From the NCBI GenBank assembly GCA_947503715.1, contig CANNER010000004.1, forward strand, positions 372,001 through 436,000: a DNA stretch of 64,000 nucleotides. Reading direction: 5' to 3'. Under the pieces are notes generated by a model that was not told the origin of the DNA, made no database searches, and worked only from the letters and a program-made list of their open reading frames with translations. A program made the position numbers and the translations under genes. Origin of the DNA: an uncultured Caulobacterales bacterium (lineage in GTDB: Bacteria > Pseudomonadota > Alphaproteobacteria > Caulobacterales > Maricaulaceae). Positions 39,568-48,721 of the stretch are shown here, in pieces (within the stretch, counting starts at the first letter, position 1; each line of letters opens with the position of its first letter).

Positions 39568-40077
39568 ATGATGAACACCCTCCGAAAACTTCACTCCCGT
39601 CGAGCTGCACCCTGGGTCGCCCTCCTCGTCTCCGGCGGGCTTCTCGGCGGCGCTTGGGTTTTCCAATACGGTTTCGGCTACCTGCCCTGCCAGATGTGTT
39701 TCTGGCAGCGTCACGCGCATAAGGCCGTGATTGCGATCTCCATCCTCGCCTTCCTCGCGCAAATCTTTGCCGTTAAAACCAACGAACTTTTCCGCTACGC
39801 CATTGTCCTCGCCTTCCTCGTCAGTTTCGGTCTCGCTGCCTGGCATACCGGTGTCGAGTTCGGTATTTTCCCTGCACCGGACACCTGCGCCGTGGGCGAT
39901 GTCGACGCGATGCCCGTGATCGACCCAAATGACCCGCTGGGCTTTATGGACAAATCGATCAAACCGCCCGCCTGTTCCGAGGCCGTCTGGCACTTCCTCG
40001 GGTTGTCCATGGCGGCGTGGAATGCACTCGTCTCCTTGATTGCGGCGGGGTGGGTCGCTACATCCAAGTCACGATGA
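39568..40077 (+). CDS. dsbB: Disulfide bond formation protein DsbB
   Basis: 169 aa. Inner-membrane four-helix protein that reoxidises DsbA and passes electrons to ubiquinone. First redox pair CQMC (about residues 41-44) in GYLPCQMCFWQRH, second pair in APDTCAVGD and PPACSEAVW. Its stop overlaps the next start (ATGA), coupling it to coq7, an ubiquinone-synthesis gene; the pairing is functionally apt because DsbB uses ubiquinone. Confidence 0.93.
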   Translation: MMNTLRKLHSRRAAPWVALLVSGGLLGGAWVFQYGFGYLPCQMCFWQRHAHKAVIAISILAFLAQIFAVKTNELFRYAIVLAFLVSFGLAAWHTGVEFGIFPAPDTCAVGDVDAMPVIDPNDPLGFMDKSIKPPACSEAVWHFLGLSMAAWNALVSLIAAGWVATSKSR

Positions 40078-40610
40078 CAAAGACACGCACAAACCCTCGT
40101 ATCGCCGAAATGCTCCGTGTTGACCATGCGGGCGAATATGGCGCCGTCGCGATTTACCGCGGTCAGCAAGCCGTCTTCAAAAATCAAATGGCGACGCAGC
40201 CCATGGCCGCGCAACTCGCCGAGATGGAAGCTGAAGAGCAGAAACATCTCGACGCTTTTGATAAACTGCTCGTCGAACGAAATGTCCGCCCAACCGCCAT
40301 GGCTCCGCTCTGGAACGTGGCCGGATATGGCCTCGGCGTCGTCACGGCGCTGATGGGCGAAAAAGCGGCCCATGCCTGTACCGAAGCCGTCGAGACGGTT
40401 ATTGAGGAACATTACGCCGAACAGGCCGAGGCCTGCGCCGAGGAAGAACCCAAACTCGCCGCGACCTTCTTAGAGTTCCGCGAAGATGAACTCCACCACC
40501 GCGACACGGCCATTGAAGGCGGCAGCCAAGAAGCTCCGTTCCACCGCGCCCTATCCAAGGTAATAGAAGCCGGCTGCCGCGTCGCGATTGCGGTTACGGC
40601 GAAGGTTTAA
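40074..40610 (+). CDS. coq7: Demethoxyubiquinone hydroxylase COQ7
   Basis: 178 aa from the ATG at 40074, which overlaps the dsbB TGA. Di-iron monooxygenase of ubiquinone synthesis: LRVDHAGEYGAVAIYRGQQ supplies the first Glu, EMEAEEQKHLDAF the Glu/His, EEHYAEQ and REDELHHRDTA the remaining ligands. All four helices and six expected ligands are present. Membrane-associated. Confidence 0.95.
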   Translation: MTKTRTNPRIAEMLRVDHAGEYGAVAIYRGQQAVFKNQMATQPMAAQLAEMEAEEQKHLDAFDKLLVERNVRPTAMAPLWNVAGYGLGVVTALMGEKAAHACTEAVETVIEEHYAEQAEACAEEEPKLAATFLEFREDELHHRDTAIEGGSQEAPFHRALSKVIEAGCRVAIAVTAKV

Positions 40611-40787
40611 AACCCTCAACTCAATCCTGACTCACAGGGTCCGGTTTTAATAGATATTCAGGCTTCAGATAGAACATTGAGACCCGGCATGCCCTGTACT
40701 GCGATATTTTGACTTTCCGGAAAAAGAGGCTTGTCTTACGAAATTTAATAAGAATAAAAGTTGGCAAACAATAGGGTTGATCTGATT

Positions 40788-42782
40788 ATGTTTAAATTTC
40801 TACGCTTCGCTCCGATTGCTATACTCGGAGGCGTCTTAAGTCTTTCGCCCATCAATGCGCCCGGCACGTCCATCCAAGCCCATGCTGCCACACCTAACAT
40901 TGATATATATGCGCAACTGCCAAGAACGGCCTCTGTCAGAATTTCCCCGGACGGAAAACGGATTGCCATGCTGGCCCCTTATGGCGCGGATAAAGCTGTC
41001 TTCGTTTACAACCTCGAAAATCCTGACGCTAAAACGATTATCATGCTGCCCCCGGAAAACAGTATTGTGAAATCGGTCAGTTGGGCCAGTAATAAACACG
41101 TCGTGACCTATGCGCGTATTCGCGGCAAGGGCACAGGCAAAATGAAAACATTCAGTACGCTCTACGGTCGGTGGTTGTCATATAATATCGAGACTGAAAA
41201 ATCGGCAATTCTGCTGGATGATAGAATCAAGGAAAAATCCTATCCTGTCGTCAATGGCGGAGGATACATGCATAGCCTGCCGAATGATCCTGATAATGTT
41301 TTAATGCTCTTTCGCGAATATGCGGGGAAACCGCTGGAAAGACATTACCGCGTTAATTTGGACACGGGCAAAGAGTCTCTAGATCGCAATCTGCCTATCA
41401 ATACGGGCGCAACGGCTTTGTCCACAGACGGAGAAACATTATTAGCCCGTGAAGAATATGATGACCGATCAGGCCGTTATAAATTATTCTTCGGAGATGT
41501 GGGTAATGAACGCGTCATCTACGAGAAGACATTTGATACCAGCAAAAACCGCACAGAGTATTTCTTTGCCGTCGTCGACGGGAAAGCGCTTTTACAGGAA
41601 ACAGAAAGAGGCGGGTTTTCGCTCTTCACAATTGATCCTAAAACAGGGGCCCGTGCGCCGTTCCGGATGAATGCGGATGTGCCGCGCGGTTATGATTACG
41701 GGCCAATTTTTGACCCCGCGACGGATGAATTGATTGGTGTCGGTTATACCGATGATACGTCAAGAAGCATTTATAGCGCGGAGCCTTATAAGTCGTGGCA
41801 TGAAAAAGCCAAAAAGGCATTAAAAGGCATGGAAGTGTCCATTCTGTCCAGAACCCGCGACAATTCAATGGTGACGATCTATGCCCATAGCGAAGGCAAT
41901 GCCGGAGAGTTCTATTTGATGGAACCTGACAAGGGACAAATCTCTTCGATTGGTGGCATGTATCCGGAACTCGCACCAAGCGAAATCGCGAAAACAATTC
42001 GGGCGGATTATACAGCGCGGGATGGTCTTGAAATACCGGCCTACCTCACACTTCCACCTGGAAAAACAACAGATAGCGGACCGATGCCAATGGTCGTCAT
42101 GCCACATGGTGGACCAACCGCCCGGGACACGGCAGATTTTGATTTTTGGGCCCAATATTTGGCGGCAAAGGGCTATGTTGTCTTTAAACCCCAGTTCCGG
42201 GGCTCAACCGGTTTTGGCTATAATTTCGAAAGAGCGGGTTACGGCGAATTCGGGAAAGGTATGCTCCATGACACGGTTGACGGGGTCAACACACTAATTG
42301 AACAGAACATTGCCGACCCGGATAAAATCTGCGTCACCGGCGCGAGTTATGGCGGCTACCAAGCGCTGGCCCTGCCCATGATTGAGCCGGATATGTTCCA
42401 ATGCGCCCTCTCCGTGAACGGCGTGTCGGACATTCGCGATATTCTGAAATTCGAAGTCGCCAGAACGGGCTCAAATAGTGGTGTCATCAAATTTTGGCGG
42501 AAAATTATTGGAGACCGTAATTCGGATAAGGAGATGTTAATTGAACAATCTCCCGCTGAAAACGCAGAGAAGATTAAAGCGGAAATCGTTCTCGTTCATG
42601 GCACAGATGATATGACGGTCCCCGTCCAACAATCTAAAACAATGGCAAAGGCCCTCAAAAAAGTGGGGCAGTCGGATGATATTATACTGTTGGAGAATGA
42701 TGATCATAATCTGTCTCTTCCAATTTCAAGAAAGAAGCTTCTTGAAGCGAGCGACGAATTATTCGGAAAACATTTGGACTAA
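40788..42782 (+). CDS. Exported S9 prolyl-oligopeptidase-family peptidase
   Basis: 664 aa from the ATG at 40788. Signal peptide ending TSIQAHAATP. A seven-bladed propeller (residues about 40-400, with ISPDGKRIAMLAPYG) covers the alpha/beta-hydrolase domain beginning PMPMVVMPHGGPTARDT. The catalytic Ser520 is in GASYGGYQAL, the Asp in GTDDMTVP and the His in DDHNLSLP. It is of the dipeptidyl-/acylaminoacyl-peptidase type, cleaving short peptides in the periplasm. A second, partial S9 gene lies at the right window edge. Confidence 0.92.
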   Translation: MFKFLRFAPIAILGGVLSLSPINAPGTSIQAHAATPNIDIYAQLPRTASVRISPDGKRIAMLAPYGADKAVFVYNLENPDAKTIIMLPPENSIVKSVSWASNKHVVTYARIRGKGTGKMKTFSTLYGRWLSYNIETEKSAILLDDRIKEKSYPVVNGGGYMHSLPNDPDNVLMLFREYAGKPLERHYRVNLDTGKESLDRNLPINTGATALSTDGETLLAREEYDDRSGRYKLFFGDVGNERVIYEKTFDTSKNRTEYFFAVVDGKALLQETERGGFSLFTIDPKTGARAPFRMNADVPRGYDYGPIFDPATDELIGVGYTDDTSRSIYSAEPYKSWHEKAKKALKGMEVSILSRTRDNSMVTIYAHSEGNAGEFYLMEPDKGQISSIGGMYPELAPSEIAKTIRADYTARDGLEIPAYLTLPPGKTTDSGPMPMVVMPHGGPTARDTADFDFWAQYLAAKGYVVFKPQFRGSTGFGYNFERAGYGEFGKGMLHDTVDGVNTLIEQNIADPDKICVTGASYGGYQALALPMIEPDMFQCALSVNGVSDIRDILKFEVARTGSNSGVIKFWRKIIGDRNSDKEMLIEQSPAENAEKIKAEIVLVHGTDDMTVPVQQSKTMAKALKKVGQSDDIILLENDDHNLSLPISRKKLLEASDELFGKHLD

Positions 42783-42820
42783 AACAAACGGGGTTTGGTG
42801 GATTAACCGTCAAACCCCCA
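42778..42820. terminator. Terminator between S9 peptidase and LysR gene
   Basis: GGGGTTTG (42790-42797) pairs with CAAACCCC (42811-42818). On the minus strand it is followed by CGTTTGTTTT, suiting the LysR gene; it may also slow the convergent plus-strand transcript. Confidence 0.55.
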
Positions 42821-42861
42821 AGTCTTAGGTTTTGCTCAAAAAGGACGCTTGAAGTCTCAAA

Positions 42862-43770
42862 TCACGACATAATGGCTTCCGCAACGCGCCTCATCACTTG
42901 TCCTATTTTTTCATATTTTTCAGCCAGCGGAGACGAATTACGCCAAACAAGCCCGATTTGTCTTTGCGCCTTTGGATGCAGGATGCGGCGGACAATGAGC
43001 TGCGGATCTTTTTTGGCCTCTGAGATGGCATAAAGGCTGGGCAAGACGGCAATACTGCCGCCCATGGCCGCCATCTGACGCAGCGCGTCCAGACTTGTTC
43101 CCTCATATTCACCGCTTGTCGTCGCACCGGCTTGCAGGGCTAGATCTTTTACGACGGTTGCGAATTTATGACCATAACCCAGTGTCAGAAATTCTCGCCC
43201 CTTCAGGTCTTCCAAAGCGATATCCTCCCGGCTTTCCGCTAAAGGGTCGTCGGGCGCGACGCAGATGTAAATATTCTCGCGCACAATATCGAAACGCTTG
43301 CAATCGACGGGATGATCCTCCGGGGTTGAGAGGATGAGGTCGAAACGTCCGTCCGTAAGATGATCTTGAAGATCTAATGTGCGTTCCTCCCTCACGAATA
43401 ACCGTAATTCCGGGTAAGCGGCATGGAGCTCTCGCGTCACTTGCGGCAAAAGATAGGGACCAACAGTTGGCAGGACCCCTAATTTCAATCGTCCCGCCAA
43501 TGTGCCCCCGGACTCCCGGACAAGAACTTTTAGCTCTTCCACCTGACGTAAGACAATGCGGACGCGGGCCACGACCTCCTCTCCAATCGGGGTCAATAAT
43601 GCGCCGTGACGTCCCCGCTCCAGCAAGGACACGTCCAAATGAGCCTCCATATCCTTGATCTGCGCCGAGAGGCTGGGCTGGCTGACAAAGGTCTGTTTAG
43701 CAGCTTCGCTAAAAGTACCCGTCTCGGCAATGGCTACGAGATATTCCATCTGGCGTAATGTGGGTTTCAT
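42862..43770 (-). CDS. OxyR-like LysR regulator lacking the redox cysteines
   Basis: 302 aa. N-terminal winged HTH (LVAIAETGTFSEAAKQTFVSQPSLSAQIKDME) and a substrate-binding domain most like OxyR (LKLGVLPTVGPYLLPQ, EGTSLDALRQMAAMGGSIAVLPSLY). At the place of OxyR's GHCLRDQ...FC the protein reads GHKFATVVKDLALQAG, so both peroxide-sensing cysteines are replaced (Cys to Lys and Ala). It must sense something other than peroxide. It is divergent from the small-ORF/nhaA/sbtA locus, which is its likely target. The intergenic region has two LysR-type inverted repeats. Confidence 0.85.
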   Translation of the reverse strand: MKPTLRQMEYLVAIAETGTFSEAAKQTFVSQPSLSAQIKDMEAHLDVSLLERGRHGALLTPIGEEVVARVRIVLRQVEELKVLVRESGGTLAGRLKLGVLPTVGPYLLPQVTRELHAAYPELRLFVREERTLDLQDHLTDGRFDLILSTPEDHPVDCKRFDIVRENIYICVAPDDPLAESREDIALEDLKGREFLTLGYGHKFATVVKDLALQAGATTSGEYEGTSLDALRQMAAMGGSIAVLPSLYAISEAKKDPQLIVRRILHPKAQRQIGLVWRNSSPLAEKYEKIGQVMRRVAEAIMS

Positions 43771-43788
43771 GCTTCGTCCGCGGCATAA

Positions 43789-43837
43789 GATATAAGAAAA
43801 AGTTATATCAAAAATAGTATCTTTATATTTTAACTAT
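43789..43837. promoter_or_regulatory. Candidate LysR-type binding sites
   Basis: GATATAA (43789-43795) and TTATATC (43803-43809) form a perfect inverted repeat with a 7-base spacer (T-N11-A type); ATAGT (43814) and ACTAT (43833) form a second. Both lie in the 115 bases between the divergent LysR gene and the first small ORF. Confidence 0.5.
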
Positions 43838-43885
43838 GGCAATCAGTTTCCTATATTTAACTTGCGATAAAAAAAGGAGAAAGAA

Positions 43886-44035
43886 ATGTTTCGCGCACCT
43901 CAGATTCAAACCATTCCCAACACAAACTCTACGCTCGCCGTTGCAGCCAACCCGCTGACGCTACAGCGTCGCCGTCGCGCGCGGAGAGCCCGTAAAGGTG
44001 TGAATGCAGAAGCCGTAAGGACGGCTTGGTTTTAG
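43886..44035 (+). CDS. 49-residue basic small protein, hypothetical
   Basis: The ATG at 43886 has a strong ribosome-binding site (AAAGGAG, 5-6 bases upstream). The product starts MFRAPQIQTIPNTNSTLAV and has a very basic stretch LQRRRRARRARKG near residues 27-38, then ends AVRTAWF. No family recognised. It is the first gene on the plus strand facing the LysR regulator. The good ribosome-binding site argues it is translated; the sequence itself is not diagnostic. Confidence 0.5.
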   Translation: MFRAPQIQTIPNTNSTLAVAANPLTLQRRRRARRARKGVNAEAVRTAWF

Positions 44036-44118
44036 GCGAAACGAAACGTCTTAAAATTTCGAGCAAGAGGCGAACATGCCAAAACAGTATTTACGAACCA
44101 GCGAACAGGATTATTCCA

Positions 44119-44211
44119 ATGACATTCAAGACACTTGCCTCCAGCGCTGGGAAGATGAAGGCGGAGCTGACCATGGTTATGTTGATCGTTCTGATTGGCG
44201 CGACAGCCTAG
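44119..44211 (+). CDS. 30-residue putative membrane microprotein
   Basis: ATG at 44119 with AGGA eight bases upstream. The product ends in one hydrophobic helix, AELTMVMLIVLIGATA, so it could be a single-span inner-membrane microprotein. A 55-residue soluble alternative in another frame starts at 44076 (AGAGG site, MPKQYLRTSEQDYSND...) and runs to 44243, overlapping it. Only one of the two is likely real and the sequence does not decide which. Confidence 0.35.
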   Translation: MTFKTLASSAGKMKAELTMVMLIVLIGATA

Positions 44212-44368
44212 GTCCGGCGCATTATCCGTTCACCTCAACCTAAATAACGCGCTGAGGCCCTAGCCTTTGCGCATGCATTTGCAAACCTAAACACAACTCC
44301 CCCCGTATTTTTATAAATTACACCGCCCGGTTCCTCGTGAGCTGCGCGGCTTTTTGGATAAGAGTCTT

Positions 44369-45568
44369 ATGCCCCGTATTATCAATAAAGTTCAGGACTT
44401 TTTGAAACTGGAAACATCGGCTGGGTTTGTCCTGATGGGTGTCGCGCTACTCGCTCTGATTGCAAATAATTCTCCTCTATCGGGCTTTTATTCCAGCTTC
44501 CTGACCACGCCGGTGGAAGTACAGTTTGGAACGTTTGAGATTGCAAAACCTCTCTTGCTCTGGATTAATGATGGCTTGATGGCGATTTTCTTCTTCCTTG
44601 TTGGTTTGGAAATCAAAAGAGAAGTCATGGAGGGTGAGCTTTCCAACTTTAGCAAAGCCGCCATGCCAATTTTTGCCGCCTTTGGCGGTATCGTTGTTCC
44701 GGCGCTGATTTACGTCTATTTTAATATTTCCGACCCCGTAGCCATCCAGGGTTGGGCCATTCCTGCGGCGACTGACATTGCGTTTGCCTTGGGTGTCCTC
44801 GCTTTAGTGGGATCGCGCGCACCGGTTTCCCTCAAGATTTTACTCTTGGCTGTGGCCATTATTGATGATCTGGCCGCCATTATCATCATCGCCCTTTTCT
44901 ACACACAGGAATTGTCCCTTGTGGCTCTGGGATGGGGCGGTATTGGCACAATCGGTCTGGTTATTCTCAACCGTATGGGCGTGATGCGGATCACGCCTTA
45001 CGCGCTTATCGGCGTCTTCATCTGGGCTTGTGTGTTGAAATCTGGCGTCCATGCCACACTGGCCGGTGTGATCACAGCGCTGGCCATTCCGCTAAAGGCC
45101 AAAAACCCCGAAGCGAGCTCTCCTTTACACCGTGCCGAGCATGGTCTGCATATTTGGGTCGCCTTCCTCATCCTACCCCTCTTCGCCTTTGCGAATGCGG
45201 GTGTGTCCCTGAAAGGGATCAGTTTTGGTGATCTCCTCGCGCCGCTCCCCCTCGGGATTGCACTGGGCTTATTCGTCGGAAAGCAGATCGGCGTGTTTTC
45301 CTTCGCGTGGCTATCCGTCAAGCTAGGCCTTGCGAAATTACCGACCGGTGCCAATTGGTTGCAGATTTACGGTGTCGCTTGTTTAACAGGTATCGGCTTT
45401 ACGATGAGCCTCTTTATCGGAACGCTCGCCTTTGATGGTGATGAAACCTTGAACGCTGTTCGATTGGGCGTGTTGATGGGATCCATTGCATCCGGCCTAC
45501 TAGGGTTTGCCTTACTGCGGTTCTTCTGTAATGAGCCCAAAACTGTTGAAGAACATCCAATCGGATAA
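44369..45568 (+). CDS. nhaA: Na+/H+ antiporter NhaA
   Basis: 399 aa from the ATG at 44369 (an in-frame TTG 15 bases upstream has no ribosome-binding site). Twelve transmembrane helices expected. The signature AIIDDLAAIIII contains the paired aspartates (D163/D164 equivalents) and PAATDIAFALGVLALVGSR the D133 equivalent. It exports Na+ in exchange for protons. Its gene precedes an APC permease and a sodium-dependent bicarbonate transporter, so it may generate the Na+ gradient they use. Confidence 0.95.
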   Translation: MPRIINKVQDFLKLETSAGFVLMGVALLALIANNSPLSGFYSSFLTTPVEVQFGTFEIAKPLLLWINDGLMAIFFFLVGLEIKREVMEGELSNFSKAAMPIFAAFGGIVVPALIYVYFNISDPVAIQGWAIPAATDIAFALGVLALVGSRAPVSLKILLLAVAIIDDLAAIIIIALFYTQELSLVALGWGGIGTIGLVILNRMGVMRITPYALIGVFIWACVLKSGVHATLAGVITALAIPLKAKNPEASSPLHRAEHGLHIWVAFLILPLFAFANAGVSLKGISFGDLLAPLPLGIALGLFVGKQIGVFSFAWLSVKLGLAKLPTGANWLQIYGVACLTGIGFTMSLFIGTLAFDGDETLNAVRLGVLMGSIASGLLGFALLRFFCNEPKTVEEHPIG

Positions 45569-45631
45569 GCTTCATTCAAACCCTGACGCGTATCTAAGCT
45601 GGGGTCTGAGTGGCTCATCAGGGGAAAATAC

Positions 45632-47728
45632 ATGGCCGACACGAAAACACTTAAGAAGAACCTGACCCTGTTTGACGTCTATGCGATGTCAACAGGCGCA
45701 ATGTTCAGTTCAGGCCTGTTCTTACTGCCCGGGATTGCCGCTTCCTATACAGGCAACTCCGTTTGGCTGGCTTATTTCCTCGCGGGCTTTCTTATTCTTC
45801 CGGCCATGTATTGTATGGCGGAATTATCGACAGCCATGCCAAAAGCCGGCGGCACCTATTACTTCCTCGACCGGGCCATGGGGCCGCTTATGGGGACGAT
45901 TGGTGGACTGGGGTCTTGGGTTGCCGTTGTTTTTAAAAGCGCTTTTGCGCTTGTGGGAATGGGGGCTTATCTGGGGATTTATCTGGATTTACCTTTTACA
46001 CTCACGGCAATACTGCTGACCTTTGCCTTTGGTCTTATTAATGTTTTCGGGGCCAAGGAAACGACCCTGCTCCAACGCATTCTTGTGACAACGCTGGTCG
46101 GCATACTGATTGTCTTTGTTATATTGGGTTTGCGGGAAACCGGGATTGTCAACGCCTTGCAACCCTCTGATGAACATGGAAGCTATTTCAAGACGGGCAT
46201 CGTGGGTTTCGTATCGACCATCGGCCTCGTTTTCGTCTCCTATGCAGGCCTAACCAAAGTCGCGAGTGTTGCCGAAGAAGTGCAAAATCCGGACCGGAAT
46301 ATCCCGCTCGGCATGACGTTATCCCTGATTACGGCCACGGTTATTTATACACTCGGGACGCTTATCCTGATCGAAGTTTTAGAACCCGAAGAACTTTACG
46401 GCAGCCTGACGCCCATTGCGGATGCGGGTCGGAAGTTTCTAAACTGGGCTCCATTTGATCTTGGGGTTATTTTGATCGTCGTGGCAGCGATTGCGGCTTT
46501 TGCTTCGACCGGTAATGCGGGTATTATGTCAGCCTCGCGCTACCCTTATGCGATGGCAAAGGATAAGCTTGTCCCGAACCAACTTTCAAAAATCGGCAGG
46601 TTTGGAACTCCCACGGTCGCGATTATATTTACCGTCCTGGCCATGGTCGCCGTCCTGTTACTCTTTGACGTTGCCTCTGTTGCAAAGCTGGCCAGTGCGT
46701 TTCAGCTCTTACTCTTTGGTCTGGTCTGTATCGCAGTGATCGTGATGCGTGAGTCAAAAATCCCGACTTATCGTCCGGGTTTCCGCGCACCGTTCTATCC
46801 TTGGCTACAGATCGTCGGAATCCTGATTTCTTTCTGGTTGATTATTGAAATGGGTATTCTCGCTATCGCCTTTACGGGCATGGTCATCATTGGCTGCGTG
46901 TTGTGGTATCACTTCTATGCCTCCGGTAATTTAGAACGCCGCGGCGCAATTTTCCACATCCACGAACGACTGGGACAACAGCGTTATGAGGGGTTGGAAC
47001 GCGAGCTTATGACGATCATTCACGACCGGACACAGGCCGAGAACCTCTCCTATGAGGCCCTGATTGCACGGTCTGTCATGATGGACTTCCGCTATGGCAG
47101 TTATGATAGCGCCCATCTGGAAGAAATTTTGTCCGAGCAAGCAACGTCCCGATTTGACGTTCCCGTGGATGTTATCTCCGAGATGATGAAGGAAGAAAAC
47201 CTCTCCTTCCGCCCAATCAGTCCCGGCGTACATATTGTCTATCAAACCCATGAAGAATTGGAAGAGCCGGAACTCTTCGTGCTTCGCTTTGGACCGCAGG
47301 CACGACTGAATATTAAAACAGCGTCTGAAGCGCATACATTAATGTTTCTCATTGTGCCGCCAAAACCCGAAGGGCTCGACCTCCGTCTGGCCGGTCATAT
47401 CGCGGAAGTTGTACAGAGCGATCATTTCGAGAGACGATGGACCAGAGCCGAGAGCGAACGGGATATGAATGAAATCCTGATGCGGGATGACCATTTCCTT
47501 CACGGCCCGCTCTCGCAATTCCCCGTCCTTCTAGAACAGGCCGGACAAAAAATTGCGGATATTTCGTTGCCCGCATCCTGTCTAATCGCAATTATTGAAC
47601 GGGATGGAGATATTATTGTCGCCACACCGGGTACCCATTTAGAAGCGACGGATGAAGTCGCCATCATTGGGGAACCCGTGGACTTAAAAGCTCTGTGCGA
47701 AAAACCCACTAAGCCAGTCACGGAATAA
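45632..47728 (+). CDS. APC-superfamily permease fused to EIIA-like and RCK_C modules
   Basis: 698 aa. Residues about 10-430 are an APC amino-acid/polyamine permease with twelve helices (MSTGAMFSSGLFLLPGIAA, STAMPKAGGTYYFLDRAMG). Residues about 445-620 look like a PTS EIIA type-2 domain (LSYEALIARSVMMDFRYG..., SPGVHIVYQTHEELEEPELFVLRF); the usual phospho-His context IPH is degenerate. Residues about 630-690 are a TrkA/RCK C-terminal domain (DISLPASCLIAIIERDGDIIVATPGTHLEATDEVAIIG). A transporter gated by a nucleotide or ion is implied. SbtA begins four bases after its stop, so they share an operon. Confidence 0.85.
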   Translation: MADTKTLKKNLTLFDVYAMSTGAMFSSGLFLLPGIAASYTGNSVWLAYFLAGFLILPAMYCMAELSTAMPKAGGTYYFLDRAMGPLMGTIGGLGSWVAVVFKSAFALVGMGAYLGIYLDLPFTLTAILLTFAFGLINVFGAKETTLLQRILVTTLVGILIVFVILGLRETGIVNALQPSDEHGSYFKTGIVGFVSTIGLVFVSYAGLTKVASVAEEVQNPDRNIPLGMTLSLITATVIYTLGTLILIEVLEPEELYGSLTPIADAGRKFLNWAPFDLGVILIVVAAIAAFASTGNAGIMSASRYPYAMAKDKLVPNQLSKIGRFGTPTVAIIFTVLAMVAVLLLFDVASVAKLASAFQLLLFGLVCIAVIVMRESKIPTYRPGFRAPFYPWLQIVGILISFWLIIEMGILAIAFTGMVIIGCVLWYHFYASGNLERRGAIFHIHERLGQQRYEGLERELMTIIHDRTQAENLSYEALIARSVMMDFRYGSYDSAHLEEILSEQATSRFDVPVDVISEMMKEENLSFRPISPGVHIVYQTHEELEEPELFVLRFGPQARLNIKTASEAHTLMFLIVPPKPEGLDLRLAGHIAEVVQSDHFERRWTRAESERDMNEILMRDDHFLHGPLSQFPVLLEQAGQKIADISLPASCLIAIIERDGDIIVATPGTHLEATDEVAIIGEPVDLKALCEKPTKPVTE

Positions 47729-47732
47729 GTCT

Positions 47733-48716
47733 ATGTCGTCTGAGCTGATACTTTCGACAATTTTGTCGCCCATCGTTCTCTTCTTCGTTCTCGGGTTGGG
47801 AGCAGCGCTGCTCAGATCTCAGATGACGGTCCCCGAAGCCTTTGCCAAAGGCCTGGCGATCTATTTGATGATGGCAATCGGCTTGAAGGGCGGTGTGGAA
47901 ATGTCCAAAACCGCGCTGACAGCTGATATATTCCTCATCGCTTTCGTCGCCTTATTATTATCATTCGCGACACCGTTCCTGTCCTATATGATGTTACGGG
48001 TGACCAGCAAGATGAGCCGTCTGGACGCCGCTGCGACGGCCGGGCATTACGGTTCAATTTCTATCGTGACCTTCGTGGCTGCGACGCAGGCGCTGCAACT
48101 CGCGGGGATTGTGACCTCCGGATATATGGTCGCGATGGCGGCCCTGATGGAAGTTCCGGCAATTATGTCAGCCCTGCTTCTGGCGCAACGCAGCATGAAA
48201 AAGAGCGGTGAGGTCGCGGGTTCTGAAAAAGGTGAGCTTTTTCGCGAAGTATTCCTCAACGCCTCCGTTGTCGTCCTCGTCGGCGCGCTGGTAATCGGAT
48301 GGATTACCGGAGAAGCAGGCATGGAAAAAGTGGCGCCGTTCTTCGTAACACCGTTCCAAGGTGTCCTCTGCCTCTTCTTGTTGGATATGGGCCTAAATGC
48401 AGGGCGCGGCTTACGCCAGGGGTGGAAGCAACTGGATATAGGTGCATTGAGCTTCGGTATTTCCATGCCCCTGATCAGTGCGGTGATTACGACGGGGCTC
48501 TGTGCATTAATGGGGCTTTCCGTCGGTGATGCAGCCCTGCTCATCACGCTGGCCGCGTCAGCCTCTTATATCGCTGTTCCCGCCGCCATGCGATTGGCCC
48601 TGCCCAAAGCGCAGCCATCTATTTATCTCACCCTCTCCCTTGGCGTGACATTCCCGTTTAATTTGACCTTGGGCATTCCGCTCTACATTCTGCTCGCGCA
48701 GTGGGTTGGAGGATAG
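47733..48716 (+). CDS. sbtA: SbtA-type sodium-dependent bicarbonate transporter
   Basis: 327 aa, about ten transmembrane helices. It begins MSSELILSTILSPIVLFFVLG and contains GLAIYLMMAIGLKGG, AATAGHYGSISIVTFVAA, PFFVTPFQGVLCLFLLDMG and AASASYIAVPAAMRLALP, all characteristic of the SbtA/DUF897 family. In cyanobacteria SbtA imports HCO3- with Na+. Here it is followed within six bases by an SbtB-type PII gene, which strongly supports the call. The host shows no carboxysome or RubisCO genes in this window. Confidence 0.9.
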   Translation: MSSELILSTILSPIVLFFVLGLGAALLRSQMTVPEAFAKGLAIYLMMAIGLKGGVEMSKTALTADIFLIAFVALLLSFATPFLSYMMLRVTSKMSRLDAAATAGHYGSISIVTFVAATQALQLAGIVTSGYMVAMAALMEVPAIMSALLLAQRSMKKSGEVAGSEKGELFREVFLNASVVVLVGALVIGWITGEAGMEKVAPFFVTPFQGVLCLFLLDMGLNAGRGLRQGWKQLDIGALSFGISMPLISAVITTGLCALMGLSVGDAALLITLAASASYIAVPAAMRLALPKAQPSIYLTLSLGVTFPFNLTLGIPLYILLAQWVGG

Positions 48717-48721
48717 TCATC

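Noticed and set aside
42862-43770. Calling the LysR gene oxyR
   Set aside because: The redox Cys pair is absent, so a peroxide-sensor name would mislead.
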